Source: Streptomyces sp. CB03234 (GTDB taxonomy: Bacteria > Actinomycetota > Actinomycetes > Streptomycetales > Streptomycetaceae). Taken from it: a stretch of 64,000 bases of DNA. A program made the translations under genes and the position numbers. The stretch lies in assembly GCF_001905885.1 (NCBI RefSeq), contig NZ_LIYH01000010.1, positions 111,782-175,781 on the forward strand, read 5' to 3'. The notes beneath the pieces were generated by a model. That model was given only the letters and a program-made list of their open reading frames with translations. It made no database searches and was not told where the DNA came from. Positions 24,538 to 32,455 of this stretch are shown here, piece after piece (the first letter of the stretch is position 1; each line of letters opens with the position of its first letter).

Positions 24538-25914
24538 ATGCGCATGGAGCAGCAGCGACACAGCGCGGTGACGGACGACGAGCTGGCCGGATTCGGCCGT
24601 ACGGTGGGGCGGCTACGGACCCTGCCGCTGGACGACCCCATACGTATGCGGGCCGAGGAACTCGCCGCCTCCTTCGCCCGCGAGAGCCGCAACAAGCGCC
24701 GCAAGGCCCGGCAGAGGGCGCGGTCCGAGGCCGACGCCGTGCTGAGCGCCGCCACCGCCACCGGGGCGCTCGACCGCCGCGAGGACGCGCCCCTGCCGAC
24801 CCGGCGCGGCACCGTGGGGGAGTTCCTCAAGCCCCGTCACTGCTATGTCTGCAAAGCGCCCTATCAGCGGGCCGACGCGTTCTACCACCGCCTCTGCCCG
24901 GTCTGCGCCGCCGACAACGCCGCCCGCCGCGCCCTGTCCACCGACCTGACCGGGCGCCGCGCGCTGCTCACCGGCGGCCGGGTGAAGATCGGGTTCCAGC
25001 TCGCGCTGATGATGCTCCGCGACGGCGCCGAACTCCTCGTCACCAGCCGCTTCCCGCACGACACCCTGCGCCGCTTCCGCGCCGTCGAGGGCAGCGAGCG
25101 GTGGCTGGAGCGGCTCACGGTCGTCGCCATCGACCTGTGCGACCCCCGCCAGGTCCTCGGCCTGTGCGAGCGCCTCCGCGCCGACGGCCGGCCCCTCGAC
25201 ATACTCGTCAACAACGCCGCCCAGACCATACGCCGCCCGCCCGAGTCCTACGCCGCGCTCCACGCGGGGGAGCGGGGCGAGCTGCCGGGCGCGGTCATCG
25301 CGGCTCCCGGGTACGCCCCGGCCCTTCCGGCCACCAGTGACGGCGCCCTCGCCCTCGTACTCGACGGCGTACACGGCGAATGCGGCGTACACGGCGAAAC
25401 GGACGAGGCCGGGCTGCTGCCCGACCCCGCGCCCCGCAACTCCTGGTCCGCCCGGCTCGGCGAGCTCGACCCCGCCGAGCTGCTGGAGACACAGCTCGTC
25501 AACGCCCTCGCGCCGGCGCTCCTGTGCGACCGCCTGCTGCCGCTGCTGCTCGCCTCGCCGCACCCGCGCCGCTACATCGTCAACGTCAGCGCGGTGGAAG
25601 GGCGGTTCACGGTCCGCAACAAGACGGCCGGCCACCCGCACACCAACATGGCGAAAGCCGCGCTCAACATGCTCACCCGCACCAGTGCCGGGCATCTCGC
25701 CGGCCAGGGCGTCCACATGTGCAGCGTCGACACCGGCTGGATCACCGACGAGAACCCGGCGCCCCGCAAGGCACGGATCGCCGCCGCCGGCACCCGTACC
25801 CCGCTGGACGTCGTGGACGGCGCCGCCCGCGTCTACGACCCGATCGTGCGGGGCGAGGCGGGCGCGCCGGTCGCCGGGGTCTTCCTCAAGGACTACCAGC
25901 CGGCTGCGTGGTGA
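24538..25914 (+). CDS. Zinc-ribbon-containing SDR-family protein with altered active site
   Basis: 458 residues. Residues 1-100 are helical and basic (NKRRKARQRARSEAD). Residues about 102-123 hold CYVCKAPYQRADAFYHRLCPVC, a two-CxxC zinc-ribbon-like site. A short-chain dehydrogenase fold follows: nucleotide-binding GRRALLTGGRVKIGFQLA, NNAAQT, and IVNVSAVEGRF with the catalytic Ser. The usual YxxxK is replaced: HPHTNMAKAALNM has Thr where Tyr should be, with the Lys kept. A low-complexity insert (VLDGVHGECGVHGETDEAG) breaks the fold at about 275-295. It may bind NAD(P) without classical SDR catalysis. Function unknown. Confidence 0.85.
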   Translation: MRMEQQRHSAVTDDELAGFGRTVGRLRTLPLDDPIRMRAEELAASFARESRNKRRKARQRARSEADAVLSAATATGALDRREDAPLPTRRGTVGEFLKPRHCYVCKAPYQRADAFYHRLCPVCAADNAARRALSTDLTGRRALLTGGRVKIGFQLALMMLRDGAELLVTSRFPHDTLRRFRAVEGSERWLERLTVVAIDLCDPRQVLGLCERLRADGRPLDILVNNAAQTIRRPPESYAALHAGERGELPGAVIAAPGYAPALPATSDGALALVLDGVHGECGVHGETDEAGLLPDPAPRNSWSARLGELDPAELLETQLVNALAPALLCDRLLPLLLASPHPRRYIVNVSAVEGRFTVRNKTAGHPHTNMAKAALNMLTRTSAGHLAGQGVHMCSVDTGWITDENPAPRKARIAAAGTRTPLDVVDGAARVYDPIVRGEAGAPVAGVFLKDYQPAAW

Positions 25915-26115
25915 TACGGAAGGTCTCCCGCTCCCGCTCGCCCCGCCGGGCGAGTGGTGCCGCGTGGCCGGGCTGGGGGCGGCTGCCCATGGGGCACGCC
26001 CGAGGGCACGGTCCTCAGGCAGGCCCGGCGGCCGGCCGCGCGGCGCAGGGCACCCCGCCACAGGAACGGCGCGAGGCCCCGCCACGGGTACGGCGCGTGT
26101 GCCGCGCCCGGCGGG

Positions 26116-27087
26116 TCAGCGGCCGCGGGCCGCCATGCGGGCCTTGCGGGCGGCGAGCTTCTCGTCGAACTTGCTCGCCTCCGCGTCCAGGCCGCCCATG
26201 TACAGGCCCAGTTCCTCCTGCGCCTTCAGGCCCTCCGGGCCCAGCCCGTCGATCTCCAGGACCTTCAGGAAGCGCAGCACCGGCTGCAGGACGTCGTCGT
26301 GGTGGATGCGCAGGTTGTAGATCTCGCCGATCGCCATCTGCGCCGCCGCCCGCTCGAAGCCCGGCATGCCGTGCCCCGGCATGCGGAAGTTCACGACCAC
26401 GTCCCGGACCGCCTGCATGGTCAGGTCCGGGGCGAGCTCGAAGGCCGCGCTCAGCAGGTTGCGGTAGAAGACCATGTGCAGGTTCTCGTCGGTCGCGATG
26501 CGCGCCAGCATCCGGTCGCAGACCGGGTCACCCGACTGGTGGCCGGTGTTGCGGTGCGAGATGCGGGTCGCGAGCTCCTGGAAGGCGACGTACGCGACCG
26601 AGTGCAGCATCGAGTGACGGTTGTCCGACTCGAAGCCCTCGCTCATGTGCGCCATCCGGAACTGCTCCAGCTTGTCCGGGTCCACGGCGCGCGAGGCGAG
26701 CAGGTAGTCGCGCATCACGATGCCGTGCCGGCCCTCCTCGGCGGTCCAGCGGTGCACCCAGGTGCCCCACGCGCCGTCCCGCCCGAAGAGCGAGGCGATC
26801 TCGTGGTGGTAGCTGGGGAGGTTGTCCTCGGTCAGCAGGTTGACGACGAGCGCGATCTTGCCGATGTCGGTGACCTTGGACTGCTCAGGCTCCCAGGCCT
26901 CGCCGTCCTCGAAGAAGCCCGGGAAATTACGGGCGTCCGACCACGGGACGTACTCGTGGGGCATCCAGTCCTTGACGACCTTCAGATGGCGGTTGAGCTC
27001 CTTCTCGACCACCTCCTCCAAGGCGTACAGCAGCCGGGCGTCGGTCCACACGTCCGAACTGCCGAGGTGGGGAGAGGTGAGGGTCAT
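26116..27087 (-). CDS. Acyl-ACP desaturase (soluble diiron)
   Basis: 323 residues. The diiron ligands are all present: Glu87 (LTEDNLPSYH), Glu118 and His121 (AEEGRH), Glu171 (FQELAT), Glu201 and His204 (DENLHMVFY). The enzyme introduces a double bond into acyl-ACP chains using O2 and reduced ferredoxin, adjusting membrane fluidity. The start ATG 27087 has AGGAG 9 bases upstream. Two tandem palindromic 15-bp repeats at 27117-27146 lie in the promoter region and likely form the operator of a regulator not encoded here. The ddaH gene upstream is on the same strand 117 bp away. Confidence 0.94.
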   Translation of the reverse strand: MTLTSPHLGSSDVWTDARLLYALEEVVEKELNRHLKVVKDWMPHEYVPWSDARNFPGFFEDGEAWEPEQSKVTDIGKIALVVNLLTEDNLPSYHHEIASLFGRDGAWGTWVHRWTAEEGRHGIVMRDYLLASRAVDPDKLEQFRMAHMSEGFESDNRHSMLHSVAYVAFQELATRISHRNTGHQSGDPVCDRMLARIATDENLHMVFYRNLLSAAFELAPDLTMQAVRDVVVNFRMPGHGMPGFERAAAQMAIGEIYNLRIHHDDVLQPVLRFLKVLEIDGLGPEGLKAQEELGLYMGGLDAEASKFDEKLAARKARMAARGR

Positions 27088-27116
27088 ACGGGTACTCCTG
27101 GGGACGGGAGAATTAC

Positions 27117-27146
27117 TTACGGCTTCGTAGGTTACGAGACCGTAGG
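27117..27146 (-). promoter_or_regulatory. Tandem palindromic operator upstream of the acyl-ACP desaturase
   Basis: Two adjacent 15-bp direct repeats on the plus strand, TTACGGCTTCGTAGG (27117-27131) and TTACGAGACCGTAGG (27132-27146). Each contains the inverted arms TACG-N4-CGTA. They begin 30 bases before the desaturase ATG, at the expected promoter. The spacing of one and a half helical turns suggests two dimers of a TetR-type fatty-acid regulator binding side by side (inference). Confidence 0.65.
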
Positions 27147-27204
27147 TTAAGGGGCCCGTAAGCCCCAGCCAAGCCCGGGTCCGCGGATGGACGCTTACGT
27201 TCCG

Positions 27205-27981
27205 TTATGCGTAGAGGTCGCGGACCCGTACGGAGAGACATGTCACGCACCCTTCGAGCTTTTCGAACTTGCCGATGTCGACGACGACCGGCTCGTACCC
27301 GAGATCCGCGAAAAGATCCGCCGTCTTGGGGGCGCTCGCCGCCATCAGCAGCTTCCCGCCGCCCAGCAGCACCACATGCGCGCCCGACTCCTCCGGCACC
27401 GGCAGGAAGCGCGGGAAGAGGGAAGGCGTCTCCACCAGCGGCTCGTACCCCACGACCGTGCCGTCCGGCAGCGCCGTGACCGCCGACTTCAGGTGCAGCA
27501 CCCTGCTCGTCGGTACGGGGACCACGCGCGCGCCCAGCGGCTCGAAGGCCGCCCGCAACTGCGCCACGCCCGCCGCGTTCGTCCTGCCTCCTCGCCCCAC
27601 GTACACGGTGTCGCCGATCTTGAGGACATCGCCCCCGTCGAGCGTGCCCGGCTCCCGCACCCGGTTCACCGAGCAGCCGAGCCCCGCCACCGCCTCCTCG
27701 ACGGCCGCCGTCTCCGGACGCCGCGACGTGGCGCCCGGCCGGGAGACCAGCGCCACATTGCGGAACATCACCACCGTGTCCTCGACGAAGACCCCGTCCG
27801 GGCAGTCGTCGGCCGGCGCCACCTCCACGGTCCGCCACCCGTGCGCGTGCGGGGCGCCGACGTACCGCTCCCACTGCGCCAGCGCCCGTACGGGATCGAC
27901 GGGCGTGCGCTCGACATGGGTGACCAGGCCCTCGGCGAGGCGCGGGCTCGGGCGGCGGACCAGGGCTTTCCGGCTGGGCAT
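27205..27981 (-). CDS. ddaH: Dimethylarginine dimethylaminohydrolase
   Basis: 258 residues, the usual size of bacterial DDAH. Catalytic elements are FVEDT (Asp68 of substrate binding), VLHLKSA (His163) and the nucleophile in EGCVTCLSVRVR (Cys248). The enzyme hydrolyses methylated arginines to citrulline and methylamine. The 5-bladed amidinotransferase fold is reflected in repeated GGD/GRGGRTN segments. ATG at 27981 gives the MPSRKALVRRPSP start common to the family; an ATG 33 bases upstream is less likely. Encoded upstream of the desaturase on the same strand but probably independent. Confidence 0.93.
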   Translation of the reverse strand: MPSRKALVRRPSPRLAEGLVTHVERTPVDPVRALAQWERYVGAPHAHGWRTVEVAPADDCPDGVFVEDTVVMFRNVALVSRPGATSRRPETAAVEEAVAGLGCSVNRVREPGTLDGGDVLKIGDTVYVGRGGRTNAAGVAQLRAAFEPLGARVVPVPTSRVLHLKSAVTALPDGTVVGYEPLVETPSLFPRFLPVPEESGAHVVLLGGGKLLMAASAPKTADLFADLGYEPVVVDIGKFEKLEGCVTCLSVRVRDLYA

Positions 27982-28035
27982 GGGGCAGGCCTCCAGGAGT
28001 CGTGATCCGCCCACCCCTACCCCGTCCGCGCCGGA

Positions 28036-30309
28036 CTACTCGATGCCCAGGTCCCGCCGCAGGTACTCCGCCGTGAACGACTTCCGGTGCTCCAGCAGCC
28101 GGGCGGGCGTCCCCTCGAAGACCAGCTCACCCCCGTGCTTGCCGCCGTCCGGGCCCAGGTCGATCACCCAGTCCGCCCCCTTGACCACATCCATGTTGTG
28201 CTCCACGCACACCACCGTGTTGCCGGCGTCGACCAGCCGGTCCAGCAGCGCGACGAGCGTGCCCACATCGGCCATGTGCAGCCCGGTCGTCGGCTCGTCC
28301 AGCACGTACACACTGCCCGTACGGTGCAACTGAGTCGCCAGCTTGATCCGCTGCCGCTCACCGCCCGACAGCGAGCTGAGCGGCTGCCCCAGCGTGAGGT
28401 AGGTCAGGCCCACGTCGTTCAGGGTGCGCAGCCTGCGCCTCAGCGCCGGGTCGTCGAAGAAGGCGATCGCGTCCGCCGCCGTCATCTCCAGTACGTCGAC
28501 GATGGACCTGCCCCGTACCCGGTGCTCCAGCACGTCGTCGTGGAACCGCCGCCCCTCGCACGCCTCGCACGTCGTGGTGACCGGGTCCATGAAGGCCAGG
28601 TCGGTGTGGATGACCCCCCGCCCCGCGCACGTGCCGCACGCCCCCGCCGAGTTGAAGCTGAAGAGGGAGGCAGGGACACCGTTCTCCTTCGCGAACACCT
28701 TCCGTACGGTGTCCATGATCCCCAGGTACGACGCCGGGGTCGACCGCGACGACGCCGTGATCGCGCCCTGGTCGATGACGACCGCCTCCGGGTACGCGGA
28801 CGTGAACACCTCCGACACGAGCGTCGACTTGCCCGACCCGGCGACCCCGGTCACGGCCGTCAGCACCCCGGTCGGGAAGCGGACGTCGATGCCCTTGAGG
28901 TTGTGCAGGTCCGCCCCGGTCACCGGCAGCCACCCGGTGGGCGAGCGGAACGTCTCCTTCAACGGCGTACGCCGGCGCAAACACCGTCCGGTGAGCGTGT
29001 CCGCGTCCCGCAGCCCGGCGAACGGCCCCGCGTACACCACCTCTCCGCCGTCCGTGCCGGCGCGCGGCCCCATGTCGACGATGTGGTCCGCGATCGCCAT
29101 CACGTCCGGGTCGTGCTCCACTACCAGGACCGTGTTGCCCTTGTCCCGCAGCCGCCGCAGCAGGTCGTTGAGGCGCCCGACATCGCGCGGGTGCAGCCCC
29201 ACGCTCGGCTCGTCGAAGACGAAGGTGAGCCCCGTCAGCGAACTGCCCAGGTGCCGAACCATCTTCAGCCGCTGGCCCTCGCCGCCCGACAGGGTCGTGG
29301 TCTCCCGGTCCAGACTCAGATAGCCCAGCCCGATCCCCACCAGCCGTTCCAGCCGCTCACGGGCGGCCGCCGCGATCGGCGTGGCGACCGGGTCGTCGAT
29401 CCCGGCCAGGACGTCGACCAGGTCGGCCACCTCCATCCGCGTGTAGTCGGCGATGTTCAGCCCGTCGATACGGGTCGCGAGCGCCGCCTCGCTCAGCCGC
29501 GCCCCGCCACACGCCCCGCACACCCCCTGTGTGGTGACGCTCTGGACGGTCTCCTTGTACGCGTCGGACAACCCGGCCGTGTCACGCTTCAGGTACAGCC
29601 GGTCGAACCGGTCCACCAGCCCCTCGAACCGCACGTCCGCCGCACCGGACTTCATCACCAGCCGCACCTTCAGGTCCGAGCCCTCGCCCGTCCCGTACAG
29701 CAGCGCCCGGCGCTCCGCCTCCGTGTAGTCGGCGAGCGGTTTGTCCGGGTCGAAGAGGCCCGAGTCGGCGTACAGCTTCCACTGCCAGCTGCCGACGGAC
29801 GTGCCCGGCAGCCGCAGTGCCCCGCCATTGAGGGACTTCGACCAGTCGACGGCCTTGTCCAGGTCGAGCCGGACCGTCCGCCCCACCCCGTCGCACACCG
29901 GGCACATCCCGGACGGGTCGTTGAAGGAGTACGCGGTCGCGGGGCCCGCGCTCGGAGTGCCGTACCGGGAGAACAGCACCCGGATCACCGAGAAGATGTC
30001 GGTCATCGTGCCGACCGTCGAGCGGACGTTGCCGCCGATGGGTTTCTGGTCGACGACGATCGCCACCGACAGGTCGTCGATCGCGTCGACGTGCGGCCGT
30101 TCGTACTTCGGCAACCGGTTCCTGATGAACCAGGTGAAGGTCTCGTTCAGCTGCCGCTGCGACTCGACGGCGATCGTGTCGAAGACGACCGACGACTTGC
30201 CGGAGCCGGACACGCCGGTGAAGACGGTGATGCGGTTCTTGGGGATGGTGAGGGAGACGTCCCGGAGGTTGTTCTCGCGGGCGCCCGCGATGACGATGTC
30301 TGAAGCCAT
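28036..30309 (-). CDS. UvrA-like ABC ATPase (drug-resistance type)
   Basis: 757 residues, much shorter than UvrA (about 950). Both ATPase halves are present: GVSGSGKSSVVFDT and LSGGEGQRLKMVRHL, then GVAGSGKSTLVSEVF and LSGGERQRIKLATQL. Zinc-binding cysteine pairs appear at CPVCDGVG, CGACGG, CGTCAGRG and CEACEG. The UvrB-binding region is reduced, as in UvrA2/DrrC-like proteins that protect producers against DNA-binding drugs. It follows the ABC-F gene on the same strand after 55 bp that hold a perfect inverted repeat. A TAGCGT -10-like hexamer lies 7 bases before ATG 30309, consistent with its own promoter and a leaderless message. Confidence 0.9.
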   Translation of the reverse strand: MASDIVIAGARENNLRDVSLTIPKNRITVFTGVSGSGKSSVVFDTIAVESQRQLNETFTWFIRNRLPKYERPHVDAIDDLSVAIVVDQKPIGGNVRSTVGTMTDIFSVIRVLFSRYGTPSAGPATAYSFNDPSGMCPVCDGVGRTVRLDLDKAVDWSKSLNGGALRLPGTSVGSWQWKLYADSGLFDPDKPLADYTEAERRALLYGTGEGSDLKVRLVMKSGAADVRFEGLVDRFDRLYLKRDTAGLSDAYKETVQSVTTQGVCGACGGARLSEAALATRIDGLNIADYTRMEVADLVDVLAGIDDPVATPIAAAARERLERLVGIGLGYLSLDRETTTLSGGEGQRLKMVRHLGSSLTGLTFVFDEPSVGLHPRDVGRLNDLLRRLRDKGNTVLVVEHDPDVMAIADHIVDMGPRAGTDGGEVVYAGPFAGLRDADTLTGRCLRRRTPLKETFRSPTGWLPVTGADLHNLKGIDVRFPTGVLTAVTGVAGSGKSTLVSEVFTSAYPEAVVIDQGAITASSRSTPASYLGIMDTVRKVFAKENGVPASLFSFNSAGACGTCAGRGVIHTDLAFMDPVTTTCEACEGRRFHDDVLEHRVRGRSIVDVLEMTAADAIAFFDDPALRRRLRTLNDVGLTYLTLGQPLSSLSGGERQRIKLATQLHRTGSVYVLDEPTTGLHMADVGTLVALLDRLVDAGNTVVCVEHNMDVVKGADWVIDLGPDGGKHGGELVFEGTPARLLEHRKSFTAEYLRRDLGIE

Positions 30310-30323
30310 ACGGGGGACGCTAA

Positions 30324-30358
30324 GGCGAATACCCGACACCTACTGTCGGGTATTCGCC
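30324..30358. promoter_or_regulatory. Perfect 15-bp inverted repeat between the ABC-F and UvrA-like genes
   Basis: GGCGAATACCCGACA (30324-30338) and its exact complement (30344-30358) flank a 5-nt loop. It is 15 bases upstream of the UvrA-like start and 7 bases downstream of the ABC-F stop. There is no T-run, so an operator for a dimeric repressor at the UvrA-like promoter is more likely than an intrinsic terminator; an RNA hairpin acting on read-through is the alternative. Confidence 0.7.
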
Positions 30359-30364
30359 AGGTCG

Positions 30365-31999
30365 TCACCGGTTCGACAGCACCTCCTCCGCCGTCGTCGC
30401 CCGCATCTCGCCGTCCTCCAGCAGCAGCCAGCGCGTGATCCCGATCGACTCCAGGAACGGCACGTCGTGGCTCGCGACGATCAGTGCCCCCTCGTACGCG
30501 TCCAGCGCCGCGGCGAGCTTCCGTACGCCGGCCATGTCCAGGTTGTTCGTCGGCTCGTCCAGCATCAGCAGCTGCGGCGCCGGCTCGGCCAGCAGCAGCG
30601 CGGCGAGCGCCGCCCGGAACCGTTCGCCGCCCGACAGCGTCCCGGCCGGCTGGTCGGCCCGCGCGCCCCGGAACAGGAAGCGGGCCAGCCGCGCCCGGAT
30701 CCGGTTGTCGGTCGCCTCGGGGGCGAACCGGGCGACGTTCTCCACCACGCTCAGATCGTCGTCGAGGATGTCCAGCCGCTGCGGCAGGAAACGCAGCGGG
30801 ACGTGCGCCACCACCTCGCCCGACACCGGCTCCAGTTCACCGGCGACCGTGCGCAGCAGCGTCGTCTTGCCGGCGCCGTTGCGCCCGACGAGCGCGATCC
30901 GCTCCGGCCCGCGCAGCTCCCACTCGCCGCCGACCCGCGCCCCGTACCGCAGTTCCAGGTCGCGGAGCAGCAGCACGCCCCGCCCCGGTGGGACGGTGGT
31001 GTACGGCAGCTCGATACGGATCTCGTCGTCGTCCCGTACCGCCTCCACCGCCTCGTCGAGCCGCTCCTTGGCCTCGGCGAGCCTCTGGGCGTGCATGACG
31101 CGGTGCTTACCGGCCGACTCCTGGGCCGCCCGCATACGCAGCTTCATCACGGCGCGCGGTTCGCGCTTGGTGTCGTACATCTTCTGCCCGTACCGCTTGC
31201 GCCGGGCCAACTTCACCTGGGCGTCCGCCAGTTCGCGCTTCTGGCGCTGTACGTCGGCCTCGGCGACCCGCACCATGCGCTCGGCCGCCTCCTGTTCGGC
31301 GGCGAGCGCCTCCTCGTACGCGGAGTAGGCGCCGCCGTACCAGGTCACCTCCCCGTCACGGAGATCGGCGATCTGGTCGACCCGCTCCAGCAGTTCGCGG
31401 TCGTGGCTGACCACGACGAGGACGCCGGACCAGGCTTCCACGGCCGCGTACAGGCGGCGGCGGGCGTACAGGTCCAGGTTGTTCGTCGGCTCGTCGAGCA
31501 GCAGCACGTCCGGCCGGGCCAGCAGCAGGGCCGCGAGGCGCAGCAGGACGCACTCGCCACCCGACACCTCGCCGATGGTGCGGTCCAGGCCGATGTGCCC
31601 GAGGCCGAGCTGGTCGAGCGTGGCGCGCGCCCGCTCCTCCACGTCCCAGTCGTCGCCGACGGCCGTGAAGTGCTCCTCGCTCGCGTCACCGCCCTCGATG
31701 GCGTGCAGCGCGGCGCGGGTGGCGGCGATCCCGAGCGCCTGGTCGACGCGCAGCGCGGTGTCGAGCGTGGCGTTCTGCGGCAGGTGGCCGATCTCGCCCG
31801 CGGTGCGGACCGTGCCGTCGGTGGGGGTGAGTTCACCCGCGATCAGCTTCAGCAGGGTCGACTTCCCGGACCCGTTGAGGCCGACCAGGCCGGTCCTGCC
31901 GGGCCCGACCGCGAGCTGGAAGCCGTCCAGGACTTCCGTGCCGTCCGGCCAGGAGAAGGACAGGTCGGTGCAGGTGATGGAGGTGGGGAAGGTAGACAT
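30365..31999 (-). CDS. ABC-F family ribosome-protection-type ATPase
   Basis: 544 residues with two ABC domains and no membrane segment. Walker A motifs are GLNGSGKSTLL and GRNGAGKTTLL; signatures are VSGGECVLLRLA and LSGGERFRAALA; both Walker B regions read LLLDEPTNNLD/LMLDEPTNNLD. Between them is a charged linker of about 80 residues (EAAERMVRVAEADVQRQKRELADAQVKLARRKRYG), the part that reaches the peptidyl-transferase centre in antibiotic-resistance ABC-F proteins. GGGAG lies 6 bases before ATG 31999. The roughly 170-base structured leader with a short ORF supports drug-inducible expression. Likely target: ribosome-binding antibiotics (inference). A housekeeping EttA-type role is less likely given the leader. 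Confidence 0.9.
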   Translation of the reverse strand: MSTFPTSITCTDLSFSWPDGTEVLDGFQLAVGPGRTGLVGLNGSGKSTLLKLIAGELTPTDGTVRTAGEIGHLPQNATLDTALRVDQALGIAATRAALHAIEGGDASEEHFTAVGDDWDVEERARATLDQLGLGHIGLDRTIGEVSGGECVLLRLAALLLARPDVLLLDEPTNNLDLYARRRLYAAVEAWSGVLVVVSHDRELLERVDQIADLRDGEVTWYGGAYSAYEEALAAEQEAAERMVRVAEADVQRQKRELADAQVKLARRKRYGQKMYDTKREPRAVMKLRMRAAQESAGKHRVMHAQRLAEAKERLDEAVEAVRDDDEIRIELPYTTVPPGRGVLLLRDLELRYGARVGGEWELRGPERIALVGRNGAGKTTLLRTVAGELEPVSGEVVAHVPLRFLPQRLDILDDDLSVVENVARFAPEATDNRIRARLARFLFRGARADQPAGTLSGGERFRAALAALLLAEPAPQLLMLDEPTNNLDMAGVRKLAAALDAYEGALIVASHDVPFLESIGITRWLLLEDGEMRATTAEEVLSNR

Positions 32000-32002
32000 A
32001 CG

Positions 32003-32128
32003 GGTCTCCCGGTTGCGTAAGGAAAAAGGGGGCAACGGGTGAGACACCAGGACGGCTCACGAGCCGAGGTCGCACACATCAGCGCGCACAGCGCCGAACG
32101 CGGCTGTGCGACACGGTGTCTCGAGACC
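32003..32128 (-). promoter_or_regulatory. Structured leader of the ABC-F gene, candidate attenuator
   Basis: Visible pairings on the transcript: an 8-bp hairpin CGCACAGC/GCTGTGCG (32085-32092 with 32103-32110), a hairpin with arms CGGCT/AGCCG (32053-32066), and a long-range 8-bp helix (32041-32048 with 32115-32122) enclosing both. The element GGTCTC (32123-32128) can instead pair with GAGACC (32003-32008), which includes part of the Shine-Dalgarno sequence (GGGAG, 32006-32010). These exclusive pairings plus the short ORF inside fit ribosome-mediated attenuation. Confidence 0.55.
32079..32114 (-). CDS. Predicted 11-codon leader peptide MSHSRVRRCAR
   Basis: GTG at 32112-32114 and TGA at 32079-32081 frame MSHSRVRRCAR. 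The Arg-Val-Arg (+X+) triplet matches the known motif on which macrolide-bound ribosomes stall. Its codons make both arms of the main leader hairpin (32085-32110), so a stalled ribosome would open that structure. No strong Shine-Dalgarno is seen; only GAG stands 5 bases before GTG. Confidence 0.45.
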   Translation of the reverse strand: MSHSRVRRCAR

Positions 32129-32178
32129 TCAGAAGAGCAACGTCCTACTCCGTTCGGCGACGACAAGGGCCGGGAAGG

Positions 32179-32208
32179 AAGGTACGCCCGGCCCGCTGCG
32201 GGCCGCAA
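32179..32208 (-). promoter_or_regulatory. Predicted promoter of the ABC-F gene
   Basis: Minus-strand -35 TTGCGG (32203-32208) and -10 TACCTT (32179-32184), 18-bp spacer. Transcription would start near 32172, giving a leader of about 170 bases. Confidence 0.45.
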
Positions 32209-32455
32209 CGGAATTGTCGGCGGCGCGGGACCGGTGCCGCCATCGTGAGCAGTCGGACGAGGGCGAGGCGACGAGCCGCACTGCGTGGTGACCGACGTGC
32301 CGGGACCGGCCTACGGGTGCGTGCGGTCCTCGAAGCACCGGCCGAGGGCGTCGCCCGGTTCCGGGAGGCTCTCCCGCGGATCCTGGCGCATGGGCCCGGC
32401 GCCGAGGGGCCGGTCCGCGTCACCTTCTGACGGCCCGAGCCCGGGGGCCCGTGGC
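32209..32455. other. Gap between the ABC-F promoter and the SsgA-like gene
   Basis: No complete gene is seen. On the plus strand 32320-32430 reads as strongly GC3-biased codons (VRAVLEAPAEGVARFREALPRILAHG ...VRVTF, stop at 32428), which looks like the tail of a coding sequence, but it has no plausible start or domain. It may be a gene remnant. Confidence 0.3.

Noticed and set aside
28087..30303. Very long plus-strand open frame (738 codons) opposite the UvrA-like gene, and similar ones at 15822-17471, 524-1984 and 41567-43045
   Set aside because: They are shadows produced by GC-rich codon bias. Their translations are Arg/Gly/Val-rich low-complexity strings with no motifs, while the opposite frames hold clear conserved domains.
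30324..30358. Inverted repeat as a simple intrinsic terminator of the ABC-F gene
   Set aside because: There is no T-run after either arm, and the position next to the downstream gene's -10 favours an operator.
32116..32430. Plus-strand open frame of 104 codons before the SsgA-like gene
   Set aside because: The first two thirds overlap the ABC-F promoter and leader and have no coding signature. Only the last 110 bases look coding, without a start, so I noted it as a possible remnant and not a gene.
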